NCBI GenBank assembly: GCA_016783285.1
Contig: JADHWW010000005.1
Span: 1-40,152, forward strand
Direction: 5' to 3'
From: Anaerolineae bacterium
GTDB lineage: Bacteria; Chloroflexota; Anaerolineae; B4-G1
DNA: 40,152 bases
In this document: one piece after another, positions 33,625 through 40,152 of the stretch
How the letters are laid out: each line of letters starts with the position of its first letter
Numbering within the stretch: the stretch's first letter is position 1
The notes under the pieces: model-generated
What the model saw: only the letters and a program-made list of their open reading frames with translations
What the model was told of the DNA's origin: nothing
Databases searched by the model: none
Made by a program: the position numbers and the translations under genes

Positions 33625-35217
33625 TCAGATCAGCGCCGTGCCCTTTGTGTCATCGCGGTAGTGACAGCCCCGGCTGTGGCGGTTGTGCTGTGCGGCCGCG
33701 GCGACGACGAGCGCCGCCTGCACTCTGTGGCGCAGCCCGATCAGCGCGTCGTTCAAGCGGGTGGTGCGATAGAAATCCTCGATATCCTGCTTCAGATGGC
33801 TCAGATCGCGCAAAGCGCGCGCCAGCCGCCGGCCCGAACGGACGAGGCCGACATAGTGCCACATCGTGTGCTGGATAGTCCGCATATCGCGCCAGATCAG
33901 GGCCGGGTCGGCCTCCTCCTTCAACCCCTCCTCTTCCCAACACGGCACATCGCCAGGGCCGACGACGGGCCGCAGGCCGCGGTCGGCTATGTCCCGCGCG
34001 GCACGATTGCCCCAGACGAGACCCTCCAGCAGCGATGTGCTTGCCAGCCGGTTCGCCCCGTGAACGCCGGTGCAGGCGACCTCGCCGACGGCGTAGAGAT
34101 TTTCGACGGTCGCGCGCGCCCACTCGTCGGTCCAGACGCCGCCGCAAAAGTAGTGAGCAGCCGGGACAACTGGGATGGGCTGGCTAGCGATGTCCACCCC
34201 GTGCGCCAGGCAGTGACTATAGATGGTAGGGAAGCGCTCCCGGATGCGGTCGGGGGGCAGTACCGAGTGAATGTCCAACAACACGTGCGAGTAGCCGTGC
34301 TCGACCATCTCGTGGTGAATAGCGCGGGCGACCACGTCACGCGGGGCCAGGTCTCCCCACTCGGGGGCATACTCCTCCATAAAATGCCGACCATCGGGCG
34401 TGAACAATCGCCCACCCTCGCCCCGCATCGCCTCAGAGATCAGGAACCCGTCCCCGTCCGACACGGCGAAGGTCGTGGGGTGGAACTGGACGTACTCGGC
34501 GTTGATGACCCGTGCCCCGGCCCGATAGGCCATCGCCAGCCCGTCGCCTCGAGCGCCCTCCGGGTTGGTGGTGTAGCGGTAAATGCGGCCCAGCCCGCCG
34601 GTGGCCAGGATAGTCGCTCCGGCCAGATAGCGGCTCACGGCCCGCCGGGACTGCTCAAAGACGTAAGCGCCGTGACAAGCAACAGGCTCGTAAACAGCCA
34701 GTGGATCGTGGGCGTGGTGGGGAAACGTGATCAAATCTACTCCGGTGGCCTCAGTGACGATGCGGACGTTGGGTCGCTGGCGCAGGGCCGCGATGAGAGC
34801 CTGAATGATGGCCTTGCCGGTGGCGTCGCCGACGTGCAGGATGCGCGAACGCGAGTGGGCCGCCTCCCGACCGTAAGCCAGCCGCCCGTCGGACGCTCGG
34901 GCGAAGGGAACGGCGACGGTCTCCACGAGCACCTGACGCACCAGGTCGGGGCCTTCCTCGGCGATGATACGGGCAGCGGTGGACAAACTGAGACCGTCGC
35001 CGGCGGCCAGGATGTCCTTGACCAGAAGAGCGGGGCTGTCCTCCTCACCCAGCGTGACGATGCCCCCCTGGGCGTAGCGTGTGTTGCTCTCCTCCGGCTC
35101 TGCCGTGCGGGTGATGATGGTAATCTGCCGCTGACCGTCCTGCGCCAGCCGCAGTGCCGCAGACGCGCCAGCGATGCCGCAGCCGATGATCAAAACGTCG
35201 CTTTGATGGGAATTCAT
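33625..35217 (-). CDS. nadB: L-aspartate oxidase
   Basis: A 530-residue FAD flavoprotein that oxidises aspartate to iminoaspartate, the first step of de novo NAD synthesis. FAD motif VLIIGCGIAGASAA (Gly12, Gly14, Gly17), SNTRYAQGGI, the substrate segment AAHSRSRILHVGDATGK, ATGGLGRIY, EYVQFHPTTF, RGEGGRLF, AAHYFCGGV and the C-terminal FAD contact GANRLASTSLLEG are all present. The helical C-terminal domain is complete. Start ATG 35217 overlaps the stop of nadC-nadA by four bases (ATGA), indicating translational coupling with the enzyme that uses its unstable product. Confidence 0.96.
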   Translation of the reverse strand: MNSHQSDVLIIGCGIAGASAALRLAQDGQRQITIITRTAEPEESNTRYAQGGIVTLGEEDSPALLVKDILAAGDGLSLSTAARIIAEEGPDLVRQVLVETVAVPFARASDGRLAYGREAAHSRSRILHVGDATGKAIIQALIAALRQRPNVRIVTEATGVDLITFPHHAHDPLAVYEPVACHGAYVFEQSRRAVSRYLAGATILATGGLGRIYRYTTNPEGARGDGLAMAYRAGARVINAEYVQFHPTTFAVSDGDGFLISEAMRGEGGRLFTPDGRHFMEEYAPEWGDLAPRDVVARAIHHEMVEHGYSHVLLDIHSVLPPDRIRERFPTIYSHCLAHGVDIASQPIPVVPAAHYFCGGVWTDEWARATVENLYAVGEVACTGVHGANRLASTSLLEGLVWGNRAARDIADRGLRPVVGPGDVPCWEEEGLKEEADPALIWRDMRTIQHTMWHYVGLVRSGRRLARALRDLSHLKQDIEDFYRTTRLNDALIGLRHRVQAALVVAAAAQHNRHSRGCHYRDDTKGTALI

Positions 35218-37142
35218 TGACTGACCTCCAACATTCGTTCCAACGCCACCTGCGCGTCGCGGGCCACGTCGGGCGGGACTGTGACCGGATTGACGACCTT
35301 ACCCTGGCCCAGCCCTTCCAGCACGCGGGCCAGTTTATCCGGCGTGATGAGATTCATCGTCCGGCAATAGCTCGGTTCGGGAGAGAGTGAAACGATAAAC
35401 TGCTCCGGGTGCTCCTCCTTGAGACGGTTGACCAGATTGAACTCGGTGCCGATGGCCCACTTGGCGCCCGGCGAGGATTCCTCCACCCGGCGGATGATGT
35501 AGGCGGTGGAGCCGGCCTCGTCCGCCAGGTCCGCGACCTCCATCATGCATTCAGGATGAACGATGACGCGGATACCCGGTTCCCGCTCACGCCAGGCCAT
35601 CACGTGCTCCGGTAGAAAGCGTTGGTGAGTGCTGCAAAAGCCGCGCCAGAGCAATATGCGGGCCTTCTGCAAGGCCGCGGTCTCGTGTCCGCCAAAGGGA
35701 CGGCTCGGATTCCACAACAGCATCTCCGCCAGCGGGATACCCATCCGCTTGGCGGTGTTGCGGCCCAGGTGTTGATCGGGGAAGAACAAAACGCGAGGCC
35801 GCCGTTCGAGCGCCCACGTAAGGGCCGCCTGCGCGTTGGAAGAGGTGCAGACCAGCCCGCCGTGTCGCCCGCAGAAGGCCTTGAGAGCAGTGGCGGAATT
35901 AACATAGGTTATCGGCATCACATCGCTCTCGACGTCCAGTACCTCGCCCAACTGTGCCCACGCTCGCTCCACGTCCTCCAGGTCGGCCATAGCCGCCAGC
36001 GGGCAGCCGGCCTCCCGGTCGGGTATGAGCACAGTTTGGCCGGGTTGGGCCAGGATGGCGGCCGTCTCGGCCATAAAATGCACGCCGCAGAAGACAATGT
36101 ACTTGGCCTCGCGGCACTTGGCGGCGTCGCGGGCCAGCTTGAGCGAGTCGCCGCGAAAGTCGGCGAATTGGATGACCCCGTCTTTCTGGTAATGGTGGCC
36201 CAGGATGACGAGCGAGTCGCCCAACTGAGATTTGAGAGCAGGGATTGGAGATTGGAGATTGGAGATTTTCATGCTCAGGTCTAGAGCGGGGGCGGAGTGT
36301 GTCAGCGCGCCGACGGAGATATAATCCACGCCGGTGGCGGCGATAGCGGCGACGGTCTCCAGATTGACATTGCCGGAAGCCTCCAACTTCACTCGCCCGG
36401 CGCTAATCCGAACAGCCTCCCGCATCTCGTCCAGGCCCATGTTGTCCAGCATGATACGATTCACGTCCAGCCCCAGCGCTTCGCGCAACTCGTCCAGGGT
36501 CCGAACCTCGACCTCGATGGGCAAGTCGGGATGGGCAGAGCAAGCCCGCTCGACGGCGGCGGTGATTCCCCCAGCCGCGTCAATGTGATTGTCCTTGACC
36601 ATCATCATATCGTGGAGGCTCATGCGATGGTTCTGCCCGCCGCCCATGCGCACGGCGTACTTTTCCAGCACGCGGTAGCCGGGATGGGTCTTGCGGGTGT
36701 CCAAGATGGTCACGTCTGTATCGGCGACCCCGTCCACGAATGCCCGGGTGAGCGTGGCGATGCCCGAAAGCCGCTGCAAAAAGTTGAGCGCGATTCGCTC
36801 AGCGGCCAGCATCCCCCACCCCGGCCCAACCACTTCGGCCACCAGGTCGCCCGGCTCGACCCAGGCTCCATCCTGGACGCGGGCAGTGAATCGCAGAGCA
36901 GGGCCTACGCGAGAGAAGATCGCCTCGGCCACAGGCAACCCGGCGACGACGCCCGCTTCCTTGGCGACGATGCGTGCGTGTAGCTCCAGTTCAGCCGGTA
37001 GCACCGCTTCAGAAGTAGCGTCGCCCGGCCCAATGTCCTCGGCGATAGCCAATTCAATCAGTGGACCGGCGGCCTCCACCACGTCCTCACGTCTCACGTC
37101 CTCACGTCTCACGTCCTCACGTCTCACGTCTTCACGTTTCAC
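35214..37142 (-). CDS. nadC-nadA: Fused quinolinate phosphoribosyltransferase-quinolinate synthase (NadC-NadA)
   Basis: A 642-residue two-enzyme protein. Residues 22-290 are NadC, which converts quinolinate and PRPP to nicotinate mononucleotide: EDIGPGDATSEAV, AERIALNFLQRLSGIAT, LDTRKTHPGYRVLEKYAVRM, GGGQNHRMSLHD, VKDNHI, EVEVRT, MLDNM, LEASG, SVGALTHSAPALD. Residues 303-642 are NadA, the 4Fe-4S quinolinate synthase, with cluster ligands Cys352 (FCGVHFMAET), Cys532 (HPECMMEV) and Cys593 (SYCRTMN) plus ILGHHYQ. The linker from Met291 (KISNLQSPIPALKSQ) is encoded by a 7-bp tandem repeat, with no stop between the halves. The start GTG 37142 overlaps the nadE stop (GTGA). The first 20 residues repeat REDVR, coming from a 15-bp DNA repeat. 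The halves catalyse consecutive steps, so quinolinate could be channelled. Confidence 0.95.
   Translation of the reverse strand: MKREDVRREDVRREDVRREDVVEAAGPLIELAIAEDIGPGDATSEAVLPAELELHARIVAKEAGVVAGLPVAEAIFSRVGPALRFTARVQDGAWVEPGDLVAEVVGPGWGMLAAERIALNFLQRLSGIATLTRAFVDGVADTDVTILDTRKTHPGYRVLEKYAVRMGGGQNHRMSLHDMMMVKDNHIDAAGGITAAVERACSAHPDLPIEVEVRTLDELREALGLDVNRIMLDNMGLDEMREAVRISAGRVKLEASGNVNLETVAAIAATGVDYISVGALTHSAPALDLSMKISNLQSPIPALKSQLGDSLVILGHHYQKDGVIQFADFRGDSLKLARDAAKCREAKYIVFCGVHFMAETAAILAQPGQTVLIPDREAGCPLAAMADLEDVERAWAQLGEVLDVESDVMPITYVNSATALKAFCGRHGGLVCTSSNAQAALTWALERRPRVLFFPDQHLGRNTAKRMGIPLAEMLLWNPSRPFGGHETAALQKARILLWRGFCSTHQRFLPEHVMAWREREPGIRVIVHPECMMEVADLADEAGSTAYIIRRVEESSPGAKWAIGTEFNLVNRLKEEHPEQFIVSLSPEPSYCRTMNLITPDKLARVLEGLGQGKVVNPVTVPPDVARDAQVALERMLEVSQ
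36244..36267. repeat. 7-bp tandem repeat encoding the NadC-NadA linker
   Basis: ATTGGAG is repeated three times (36244-36264) plus ATT, i.e. CTCCAAT on the coding strand. It lies exactly at the junction between the NadC and NadA domains. Confidence 0.8.
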
Positions 37143-37147
37143 GTCTC
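37081..37147. repeat. 15-bp tandem repeat at the nadE/nadC-nadA junction
   Basis: The unit ACGTCCTCACGTCTC occurs at 37081-37095, 37096-37110 and 37111-37125, a variant at 37126-37140 and half a unit at 37141-37147. On the minus strand it encodes the last residues of NadE and the REDVR repeats of NadC-NadA. Because 15 is a multiple of three, unit gain or loss keeps the frame. Confidence 0.85.
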
Positions 37148-37897
37148 ACTCCTCCCCACTCGAAGAATCGGCGGCATGGCCCGCTTGTGCTCGGAACGCG
37201 TCATCATCCCCCGCACCTTCTCCAGCGTCGCCGATTGGATGTCGGAGGTATCCCCCTCTTCAATGGCCGCCAGCACCCGATCCAACTCGCGGTAGGTGAT
37301 GCCCATCTCCCCCTCGTCAGTCTGACCGGGCCACAGCCCCGCCGAGGGCGCTCGCTCGACGACCTCCTGCGGTACGCCTATCTCGCGGGCCAGGTCCCAC
37401 ACATGGGTCTTGTCGAGGTCGCCCAGGGGCAGCAAGTCCACCCCGCCGTCGCCGTACTTGGTAAAGTAGCCAACGGCGAGTTCCGTCTTGTTGCCCGAAC
37501 CCAGCACCAGGTAGTTGCGGGACTGAGCCAGGTAGTAGAGGGTGATCATCCGCAGGCGCGGCTTGATGTTAGCAGCGGCCAGAGAGTGGTCAGATGGTGG
37601 CAGGGCGGCCATCAGGGCATCGTAAGCACCGCTCAGGTTCACAGTGACGACGGGGATGCCAAAGGTATCGGCAACGAATTGCCCCAGTGCAGCGTCCTCC
37701 GATATGGAGTGGCAGGGCATCAGCGCGGCCAGGACGCGCTCGGAACCAACGGCGCGCACAGCCAGCGCGACGGTGGTGGCCGAATCCACCCCGCCGCTGA
37801 GGCCGAGGACGAAGCCGCTGGCGTTGGCGGCAGTCAGGTGCTCGCGGAGCCAGGTAGCGATTCTGTCGAGAGGGAACATTTTGTTCTTGTTGCTCAT
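37139..37897 (-). CDS. nadE: NAD synthetase, ammonia-dependent type
   Basis: A 252-residue enzyme that amidates nicotinate adenine dinucleotide to NAD with ATP. The PP-loop LGLSGGVDSA (Ser34-Ala40) and SGNKTELAVGYFTKYGDGGVDLLPLGDLDKTHVWDLAR-type core (here GSGNKTEL, YFTKYGDGG, LGDLDKT) are intact, and the P2-like end is HKRAMPP. There is no glutaminase domain, so ammonia is the amide source. The open frame reaches back to a GTG at 37930, but that codon lies inside the operator palindrome. ATG 37897 (MSNKNK) is chosen, although its ribosome site is weak, and ATG 37879 is a second option. It is the first gene of the NAD operon. Confidence 0.93.
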   Translation of the reverse strand: MSNKNKMFPLDRIATWLREHLTAANASGFVLGLSGGVDSATTVALAVRAVGSERVLAALMPCHSISEDAALGQFVADTFGIPVVTVNLSGAYDALMAALPPSDHSLAAANIKPRLRMITLYYLAQSRNYLVLGSGNKTELAVGYFTKYGDGGVDLLPLGDLDKTHVWDLAREIGVPQEVVERAPSAGLWPGQTDEGEMGITYRELDRVLAAIEEGDTSDIQSATLEKVRGMMTRSEHKRAMPPILRVGRSET

Positions 37898-37913
37898 CTG
37901 GTTCTTCTGAAGA

Positions 37914-37932
37914 TAGTGTAATTTGTACACTA
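37914..37932. promoter_or_regulatory. Predicted NrtR operator upstream of nadE
   Basis: Perfect 7-base arms TAGTGTA (37914-37920) and TACACTA (37926-37932) with a 5-base centre. It lies about 40-55 bases downstream of the predicted transcription start of the NAD operon, and a further half-site TTAGTGT sits at 37957-37963. NrtR regulators bind palindromes of this size in front of NAD genes. Assignment to the adjacent NrtR is inference. Confidence 0.6.
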
Positions 37933-37976
37933 ATCGAGTCGAAAAAAGAAGAACGGTTAGTGTTCTTGTGCATCAA

Positions 37977-38005
37977 CTTATACGCCCGAAGGCGCGTTTT
38001 GTCAA
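37977..38005 (-). promoter_or_regulatory. Promoter of the NAD operon
   Basis: Minus strand: perfect -35 TTGACA (38000-38005), a 17-base spacer and -10 TATAAG (37977-37982). The -35 box overlaps the nrtR stop codon. Expected transcription start near 37970. Confidence 0.75.
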
Positions 38006-38679
38006 GGGAACAGCCGCCGGGCCTTGACCTCTGCCACGGCGTCGTCGCGGAAGTGGTAGAGTCTGGCCGGACGGCCCTCTCCGGTGCGGTGCTCTTCGGT
38101 CTCCTCAATGACCCCCGCACTGAGAATCTTGCGGCGGAAGTTGCGCTTGTCCAGTTCCTCTCCCAGGACAATCTCGTAGGCGGCCTGCAACTCGCTCAGC
38201 GTGAAGACCTCCGGCAGGAGTTCAAACCCTACGGCGGTGTACTCCAGTTTGTAGCGCAGTCGCTGAAGGGCGTAGGCCAGGATGTCGGCATGGTCGAATG
38301 CCAGGGGGGGCAGGGTGTGGATGGACCACCAGCGGGCCTCGGTGGCATCGTCTCCGGCGTGGAGATGGATAGTGGTGGCGGGGACCAGGGCGAAGTAGGC
38401 TACCGTGATCGTGCGACCCCGGGGGTCACGGCCTGGGTCGCCGAAGGTGTACAGTTGCTCCAGGTAGACGTCGCGGACGCCGGTCTCCTCCTCCAATTCC
38501 CGTAGCGCGGCATTCTCCAGTGATTCATCTATGTCTACGAATCCGCCGGGGATGGCCCACATTCCCTGAAAGGGCGGGTTCCTCCGCCGGATCAGGAGTA
38601 TCTGCAGGTCTTTTTCTCGCAGAGTGAAGACAATGACGTCGGTGGTTACGGACGGGCGCGGGTAGTCTTTCAGCGACAT
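38002..38679 (-). CDS. nrtR: NrtR-type Nudix regulator of NAD biosynthesis
   Basis: A 225-residue protein with a Nudix domain (about 1-140) fused to a winged helix-turn-helix (about 150-225). The Nudix box GFVDIDESLENAALRELEEETGV (given here as GFVDIDE, seven residues, then RELEEETGV) fits GX5EX7REUXEEXGU completely, so it may still hydrolyse ADP-ribose rather than only sense it. The C-terminal half has FTLSELQAAYEIVLGEELDK, RNFRRKIL and a basic GRPARLYHF end, as in NrtR. NrtR proteins repress NAD genes and release DNA on binding ADP-ribose. ATG 38679 is chosen because GGAG lies 7-8 bases upstream; an earlier in-frame ATG overlaps the preceding gene. The nad operon follows directly. Confidence 0.88.
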   Translation of the reverse strand: MSLKDYPRPSVTTDVIVFTLREKDLQILLIRRRNPPFQGMWAIPGGFVDIDESLENAALRELEEETGVRDVYLEQLYTFGDPGRDPRGRTITVAYFALVPATTIHLHAGDDATEARWWSIHTLPPLAFDHADILAYALQRLRYKLEYTAVGFELLPEVFTLSELQAAYEIVLGEELDKRNFRRKILSAGVIEETEEHRTGEGRPARLYHFRDDAVAEVKARRLFP

Positions 38680-38698
38680 AGAGTTGCTCCGCTTGGTG

Positions 38699-39112
38699 TT
38701 AGTTATGCACACGCATCAGTTCCTCGACCTCCGGCCACGGAAGCCCCATCCAGCCGAAACGGTCCCAATCCACGTATCCACGCTCGTCGAACTGGATTCC
38801 CTCGGCTTCTAACAATGTCCGCTGTAGGTCGGCGCTGTGCTCCCGGCAACTGGTGGAGATACGGCCCTGACTGTTGATGACACGGTGCCAGGGGACGTCG
38901 CCCCCCCCTTCATCCCCCCCAATGGGGAGGACCGAGGGGGGGAGCCCCTCACTGGGGGGGACCGAGGGGGGGAGGCTATGCAGAGCCCAGCCGACGGTGC
39001 GGGCGGCGCGGGGATGGCCCAACATGCGGGCGATTGCCCCGTAGGAGGTGACCTTGCCGGGCGGCACCTGCCGCACTAGCCGGTAGACTCGTTCGAAGAA
39101 ACCAGTAGCCAT
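38699..39112 (-). CDS. Alkyltransferase-like protein (ATL, MGMT family)
   Basis: A 137-residue DNA-repair protein. It has the MGMT helix-turn-helix region VPPGKVTSYGAIARMLGHPRAARTVGWALH, but the active-site PCHR is PWHRVI. The acceptor Cys is replaced by Trp, the defining feature of ATL proteins, which bind O6-alkylguanine without removing it and hand the lesion to nucleotide excision repair. Between VGWALH and VPWHR about 25 extra residues are inserted, consisting of two 10-residue repeats (LPPSVPPSEG and LPPSVLPIGG) from C-run DNA. The insert falls in the loop before the active-site motif and could disturb it. It ends 20 bases before nrtR. Confidence 0.88.
   Translation of the reverse strand: MATGFFERVYRLVRQVPPGKVTSYGAIARMLGHPRAARTVGWALHSLPPSVPPSEGLPPSVLPIGGDEGGGDVPWHRVINSQGRISTSCREHSADLQRTLLEAEGIQFDERGYVDWDRFGWMGLPWPEVEELMRVHN
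38931..38974. repeat. 30-bp direct repeat inside the ATL gene
   Basis: ACCGAGGGGGGGAG occurs at 38931-38944 and again at 38961-38974, with GGGG/CCCC runs between; the period is 30 bp, or ten codons. It makes up most of the low-complexity insert in the ATL protein. Confidence 0.75.
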
Positions 39113-39121
39113 CGTTGGAGC

Positions 39122-40152
39122 CTATAGCATCTCCAGGAATGCCGCCACGCGCTCCCGCACCGATCCCTCGTTGTAGAGACGCTTATCGCACATATCGGCC
39201 TCCAGGATGAGAACGGGGAGGCCCAACTCATCCCGTAGTCTGTCCCGGACGTCGGCCTGAGTGATGGAGAAGGGCTTACAGGAGCGGTTAGCGTGCATCA
39301 CCATTCCATCCACCTGGAAACGCCGGGCCATGTCGGCGATGATGCGCAGTCGCATGGGCAGGTCTACGTTGATGAACACGCTCGTATAGACCCGTGCCAG
39401 GCTGATGAGGGGTTCCTCCAGGTCAAGTTCGACGGTCCAGGCGTTGGTGTAGGTGTCGGCGACGAAGCAGACACCGGCGTCCATGAAGGGGCGGAAGAAG
39501 CGGTAGAGGCGATACCAGATGGCGATGTTGTCCCAGAGGAAGCGGTATCGCTCACCAGGCACCGCGCCAATGGACTGAGCGACGCGGTCCTCCAGTTCGG
39601 CCTTGAGGTGGCGGTAGCAATCTACTGCCTGGCGCGTGCCGCGCAGCGCGACGACGGGAGCCATCGCGACGAAGAGGTCTGGACTGTTGATGGGGGAAGG
39701 CTTGTGTTGTCCAAACTCTAGAATCTCCTGCCACAGCGAGACTGCCTCGTGCGAGTGGGCCATCACAGCGTGGAACTTATCGGGTTTCAGGCGACGCTCT
39801 GTGTGCACCTCCAGCCAAGCGATGAACTCGCGCAACTGCTCGGTGACGTAGGCGATAATGTGGGACTCAGCCGGGGTGGTGCGTTGAAAGGGCACATCGA
39901 GAATAAATAGGGGCACATCATAGAGTGTGGCCAGCGTCTCGTACCACTTGAGCACGGTGCCACAGATGTTGTTACAGCAGACCAGTAGGTCAGGGCGGGG
40001 CATCCCCTTCAGTGGCGCGTCTTTGGGCTGCAGCACCGCGCCGATGTGGCTGCGGGCATAGGAGCACAGGTCAGCGGGGTAACCGGTCGCCTCGGCTATC
40101 TGGCATAGATCGACGGCGGCTCCGCGCGCGCCGCACAGTGCACCGTAGTTCT
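39122..40152 (-). CDS. 2-hydroxyacyl-CoA dehydratase D-type subunit, partial (5' end outside window)
   Basis: 343 C-terminal residues are visible and the frame stays open to the window edge, where it begins NYGALCGARGAAVDLCQIAE, so the start is missing. The family pattern is clear: DLCSYARSHIG, LLVCCNNICGTVLKWYE (cluster-binding cysteines), HANRSCKPFSITQADVRD, LPVLILEADMCD and a terminal RERVAAFLEML. Members (HgdB, FldC, BcrB/C-like) carry a 4Fe-4S cluster and, with a partner subunit and an ATP-driven activator, dehydrate 2-hydroxyacyl-CoA or reduce aromatic acyl-CoA in anaerobes. The substrate cannot be told from sequence. The stop is 9 bases before the ATL gene, so they share a transcript. 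It suggests an anaerobic or facultative host. Confidence 0.85.
   Translation of the reverse strand, partial: NYGALCGARGAAVDLCQIAEATGYPADLCSYARSHIGAVLQPKDAPLKGMPRPDLLVCCNNICGTVLKWYETLATLYDVPLFILDVPFQRTTPAESHIIAYVTEQLREFIAWLEVHTERRLKPDKFHAVMAHSHEAVSLWQEILEFGQHKPSPINSPDLFVAMAPVVALRGTRQAVDCYRHLKAELEDRVAQSIGAVPGERYRFLWDNIAIWYRLYRFFRPFMDAGVCFVADTYTNAWTVELDLEEPLISLARVYTSVFINVDLPMRLRIIADMARRFQVDGMVMHANRSCKPFSITQADVRDRLRDELGLPVLILEADMCDKRLYNEGSVRERVAAFLEML

Noticed and set aside
37081..37147. 15-bp repeats considered as plasmid or replication iterons
   Set aside because: They are inside coding sequence of nadE and nadC-nadA, no rep or dnaA gene or AT-rich unwinding region is near, and similar short repeats occur at other gene starts.
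37898..37930. Upstream GTG start for nadE at 37930
   Set aside because: The codon lies inside the operator palindrome, and the extra residues are not expected in the family.

Overview
The window reads as chromosomal DNA from a GC-rich, free-living bacterium, most probably a member of Chloroflexota (Anaerolineae-like). That placement is an inference from gene content: a peptide-binding lipoprotein with a Pro/Glu/Thr-rich linker followed by a dpp operon, an S8 protease with a Trp-rich repeat tail, a very large Big_5/alpha-2-macroglobulin lipoprotein, large Ser/Thr-kinase and cyclase-NTPase-TPR signalling proteins, and many short palindromic repeats. No rRNA, tRNA, CRISPR array, transposase or phage gene was seen.

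Layout. 1-6.8 kb (minus strand): gap, pgk and a TPR-bearing Ser/Thr kinase, preceded by a universal stress protein and a divergent Na/Pi-cotransporter-like membrane protein. 6.9-10.3 kb (plus): a DeoR-type repressor with a very clear promoter and operator pair, a sugar-type ABC ATPase and an archaeal-type phosphoglycerate mutase (apgM), closed by an intrinsic terminator. Three lower-glycolysis enzymes (gap, pgk, apgM) thus lie within 8 kb. 10.3-13.8 kb (plus): a soluble-adenylate-cyclase-like protein with zinc ribbon, class III cyclase, NTPase and TPR domains. 13.9-15.9 kb (minus): a secreted subtilase with tandem Trp repeats. 16.2-19.6 kb (minus): a receiver-histidine kinase, a receiver-GAF protein and a decapitated GH13 sucrose-phosphorylase-like gene. 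19.6-25.8 kb (minus): a 2055-residue alpha-2-macroglobulin-like lipoprotein. 26-32.2 kb (plus): a complete dipeptide/oligopeptide ABC transporter whose binding protein is circularly permuted. 32.2-38.7 kb: a small coiled-coil hypothetical gene on the plus strand, then on the minus strand an NAD operon (nadE, a nadC-nadA fusion, nadB, kptA and a nicotinate phosphoribosyltransferase relic) downstream of the regulator nrtR. 38.7-40.15 kb (minus): an alkyltransferase-like DNA-repair protein and the end of a 2-hydroxyacyl-CoA dehydratase subunit that runs off the window.

How the parts fit. The NAD block makes quinolinate from aspartate (NadB, NadA), converts it to NaMN (NadC) and amidates the final product (NadE). 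Reading frames overlap by 4 nt at several joints. A near-consensus promoter lies at the end of nrtR, with a palindrome matching an NrtR-type operator downstream of it. The Dpp block imports peptides, and the secreted protease could supply them. The DeoR/ABC/ApgM block links sugar uptake to glycolysis.

Most unusual are (i) the circularly permuted substrate-binding protein, (ii) a pervasive set of short palindromic or tandem repeats that have entered genes in frame, supplied stop codons, extended an N-terminus and formed the linker of the NadC-NadA fusion, and (iii) two genes whose promoters sit so close to the start codon that their mRNAs should be leaderless.
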